Shown: in pieces, positions 61,745 through 64,000 of the stretch
Layout: the number at the start of each line of letters is the position of its first letter
Position numbering within the stretch: the first letter of the stretch is position 1
Origin: Stentor roeselii
Lineage: Eukaryota > Ciliophora > Heterotrichea > Heterotrichida > Stentoridae
NCBI GenBank assembly: GCA_006503475.1
Contig: RSEH01000002.1
Span: 215,836-279,835, forward strand
Direction: 5' to 3'
DNA: 64,000 bases
The notes under the pieces: model-generated
Told to the model about the DNA's origin: nothing
The model's database searches: none
What the model saw: only the letters and a program-made list of their open reading frames with translations
Position numbers and translations under genes: made by a program

Positions 61745-64000
61745 ATGAATCTAGTCTTGATCTCTCTATTCATTTCAGCAATCGTCCTTGGAAACAAGTA
61801 CTTTTCATCCTCGGATTGCTTAGCGTGCATCTGGATACAAATTCAATCAATACAGTTGCTCAGAATATTATCATTCAGGTTTCGAAAGCAATAACTCTCA
61901 TTGCACAGCATTGGTGAGCCAGGACCTTTTCATCATAAACTTCGGCTCATATCGAAAATTTGGTACGAACTCGATCTAATCCTTTTCAACTCCTAACAAC
62001 GAAAGTATCGAACTTGAATCAAAAACGAGTCCATTTCCAACAAATGACAGAGTTTTTATTTCTCTTCAAATTCTTCTCTGATTTCAAACAAATCATTGAT
62101 CTTCCTACTTTTTGTGTGCTGATAGTTGTGAGAGTTTCCAGTCTGGAGTAATATTTCAGGTGATTGAAGATTCAGATGTTTATTTTTTATCAGCTTTAAT
62201 CGCCTCTTTAAATTAGAGTATTTATACACTAATGGAACTCATGACTTTACCCAAAGCTTCGAGGTATTGGAAGGGCCATTTTGGAGAACTATTTCTTTTC
62301 TAATCGCTCAGTATCAATCAAGCATTTTGGTGCAAGCGCCCAGCATTTATAGTAATCTTATTGGCCAGGAATTTAGAAAGGACACAAAAAATGCGTTTTT
62401 ATTAGATAGGCTCAGCTAAAACTCTAGTTTTCAAGGTTTTCTATCTTTCTTTTGTATGAAAAACAACAGGAACTCTTAGAAGACTGCGATTTCGGTTCGA
62501 ATGTTTCAATAGATTCGTTTCAGTTTGTGAAAAATTGCCAGTAAGGCCAAGGTTTCAATTGTCTTCGATGCTTAGCAGGATTCGTTTCTATCAAAGGTCT
62601 TTGCCTAAGCCCACCAAGTGACTTCATTACGATCACATTGAGGTTCGACAATTTCGAGCAATACCAGGGAGGATTTTTCAAGGCGGAGAAAATGCTTCAA
62701 CTTATTCTCCATTCAACAACCCTGAGACTGACCACCCAAAAGCTTTACATATGCGAGGATACATGTTCAAACTTGGAGATTACATGCTTGCAAAATGAAT
62801 CACTTTTAATCATACCTTCACAATGACATTATAGGGGTATTTCGTGTCTATGGACATTATCTATAAAAACATGTTTAGGCTAATGAAAGACGGATCAGTT
62901 TTTATTAGGTTGTCAAATGGTGAAAGTAGAATCAATGTGATGACTAACGGAGAGTGCATTTTTTATTTAATGTGGATTTTTCTAGCAGTTGTTGTAGATT
63001 ATTAAAATAACTCAACTCATATTACAACCTATTGTCAGAGTTCTTTGTTGAGTACTGAAAGTTTTTCAGGCTATGCTTTTTATCACAATCCAGATTACAT
63101 CAAAATTTGGAATACTTATGGTCATTATAATTTGATATACAGAATGACTTTTTTCAAGTCGCGTTATATGAATTGAATGAACAAATGAACATATGTTCAG
63201 TATAGGGCCTTACTGATTACTTAGGAAGCATAAACTATAAAACAATAAAATCTCCCTATTTTGATAGCCAAATTAACTGCGACTATAGATGTATGGGATG
63301 TACTACCTTGAGTACTTGTAATCAGCGTAAGAGCATATTTTGGCTGATTTGTGATAATTTTAATAATACTTGTATAAAAGATTTCAATTACAACCCTTGT
63401 TTTGAAGACTATCATTTAAGTGAGACTAATAATTCATGTTGTTATAAAGATGCACTCTTTGTACTGGAAACACTGTTTATTCATGTACGAAATGTTTAAA
63501 TCATTACTTTTTAGCAGGATCTTTCTGCACTTTTAACTGTCCTACGAAATTTGTGCAAAACGGGAAAAAATGTAGAGCACCAGCAGCTAATTCGATATTA
63601 TTAAACATCACATTCAATAAATTTCAAAACAATTTTAACGATTCTTATTCAAACAGCTTCTCAGCAGGTTTAAATGAAAGTTTTTATCCTGATTTCGATG
63701 AAAACGACCCAATTCCTTCCTATTCTAGAGGATTTTATATCAGTGGAAATTCCTTTGTATCTACATCAAATTTCTCCATTCCTTACTCTTACATGATTAT
63801 ATTTTGGATTCTTCAGACTACTTCTGGAATTTTGTTGAAAAAAATGATTTTGAATTGAATTCAAATATTTGTCTTCAGTTTAAAAATAAAACTTTTAATT
63901 ACAAATCTTTTCCTAATGAGACCTGGGTGTTTTTAAGCTTTCGGACATATATGAGTGGAGATAATTATGTCCTTAGTATTTCATACCCTTTATTGAATTC
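61745..64000 (+). pseudogene. decayed surface-protein gene with LamG-like and Cys-rich modules, runs off the window
   Basis: At 61,745 an ATG (AAATAAATATG) opens a signal peptide (MNLVLISLFISAIVLGN) followed by a Cys pair. After that the coding sequence hops between frames. In order: EYLYTNGTHDFTQSF and FRKDTKNAFLLDRLS; a Cys-rich module with FNCLRCLAGFVSIKGLCLSP; a LamG-like module (ALHMRGYMFKLGDYMLA, then WIFLAVVVDY, then FQVALYELNEQMNIC); another Cys-rich module (DYRCMGCTTLSTCN); and a second LamG-like module (SRGFYISGNSFVST, then ETWVFLSFRTYMSG). At least eight frameshifts or stops lie between them. Several stops sit at TAA codons. The protein type, a ciliate cell-surface protein, is an inference from modules and signal peptide. 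Confidence 0.6.

Noticed and set aside
1-64000. tRNA, rRNA and CRISPR arrays
   Set aside because: I looked for GGTTCGAATCC-like T-loops and for spaced direct repeats and found none convincing; stray GGTTCGAA matches were isolated or inside coding sequence.

Overview
The window reads as protein-coding DNA from a heterotrich ciliate of the Stentor type. The ORFs use all three standard stop codons. Five introns can be seen, each only 15 or 16 bases long with GT...AG ends. The proteins are typical of ciliates: an alveolate-type PKG, MORN proteins, a P-type cyclin, coiled-coil proteins and a giant REJ-domain surface protein. The organism call is an inference; no rRNA, tRNA or telomere was seen.

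The window has two very different halves. Positions 1 to about 31,440 are extremely compact. About 20 genes lie on both strands with gaps of 2 to 320 bases and a fairly C-rich codon choice. In order they are: a partial PAP/TUTase-like nucleotidyltransferase (-), a tuberin-type RapGAP protein (-), an unknown protein (-), a 4-TM RING-H2 protein (-), a TMEM94-like P-type ATPase relative (+), a four-CNB cGMP-dependent kinase (+), a LITAF-like zinc protein (+), a PHO80-like cyclin (+), an unknown small protein (-), a coiled-coil protein (+), a type III beta-like PI 4-kinase with two introns (-), a long MORN protein with one intron (+), coiled-coil and unknown proteins (+,+,-), an F-BAR/F-box-like/TBC protein with one intron (-), a small unknown protein (+), a divergent kinase (+), a short MORN protein (-) and a vWA/zinc-ribbon protein (-). 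Several of these genes (lipid kinase, RapGAP, TBC RabGAP, F-BAR, PKG, LITAF) suggest membrane traffic and signalling, but they are ordinary dispersed genes and not an operon.

From about 31.4 kb to the end the DNA is AT-rich, with 0.65 to 2.7 kb spacers, lineage-specific genes and decaying copies. It holds an acidic protein with an EEEKHR tandem repeat (+), an EF-hand coiled-coil protein (-), and an 11.5-kb REJ-domain surface-protein gene (+) broken by four one-base frameshifts and two in-frame stops. These are followed by a protein with an HExxH motif (-), a cysteine-rich WD40 protein (+), a zinc-binding/GLE1-like chimera (+), a decayed copy of the short MORN gene (-), a zinc-binding protein with two ubiquitin-like domains (-), and a decayed gene with a signal peptide and LamG-like and Cys-rich modules that runs off the end (+).

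Across both halves many ATG codons are directly preceded by TATAA or ATAA (TATAAATG in the clearest cases). Together with intergenic gaps as short as 11 bases between divergent start codons, this points to very short 5' leaders. The strongest candidates for something new are the F-BAR/F-box-like/TBC architecture, the GLE1 chimera, the repeat module of the REJ giant, and the TATAAATG start signature.
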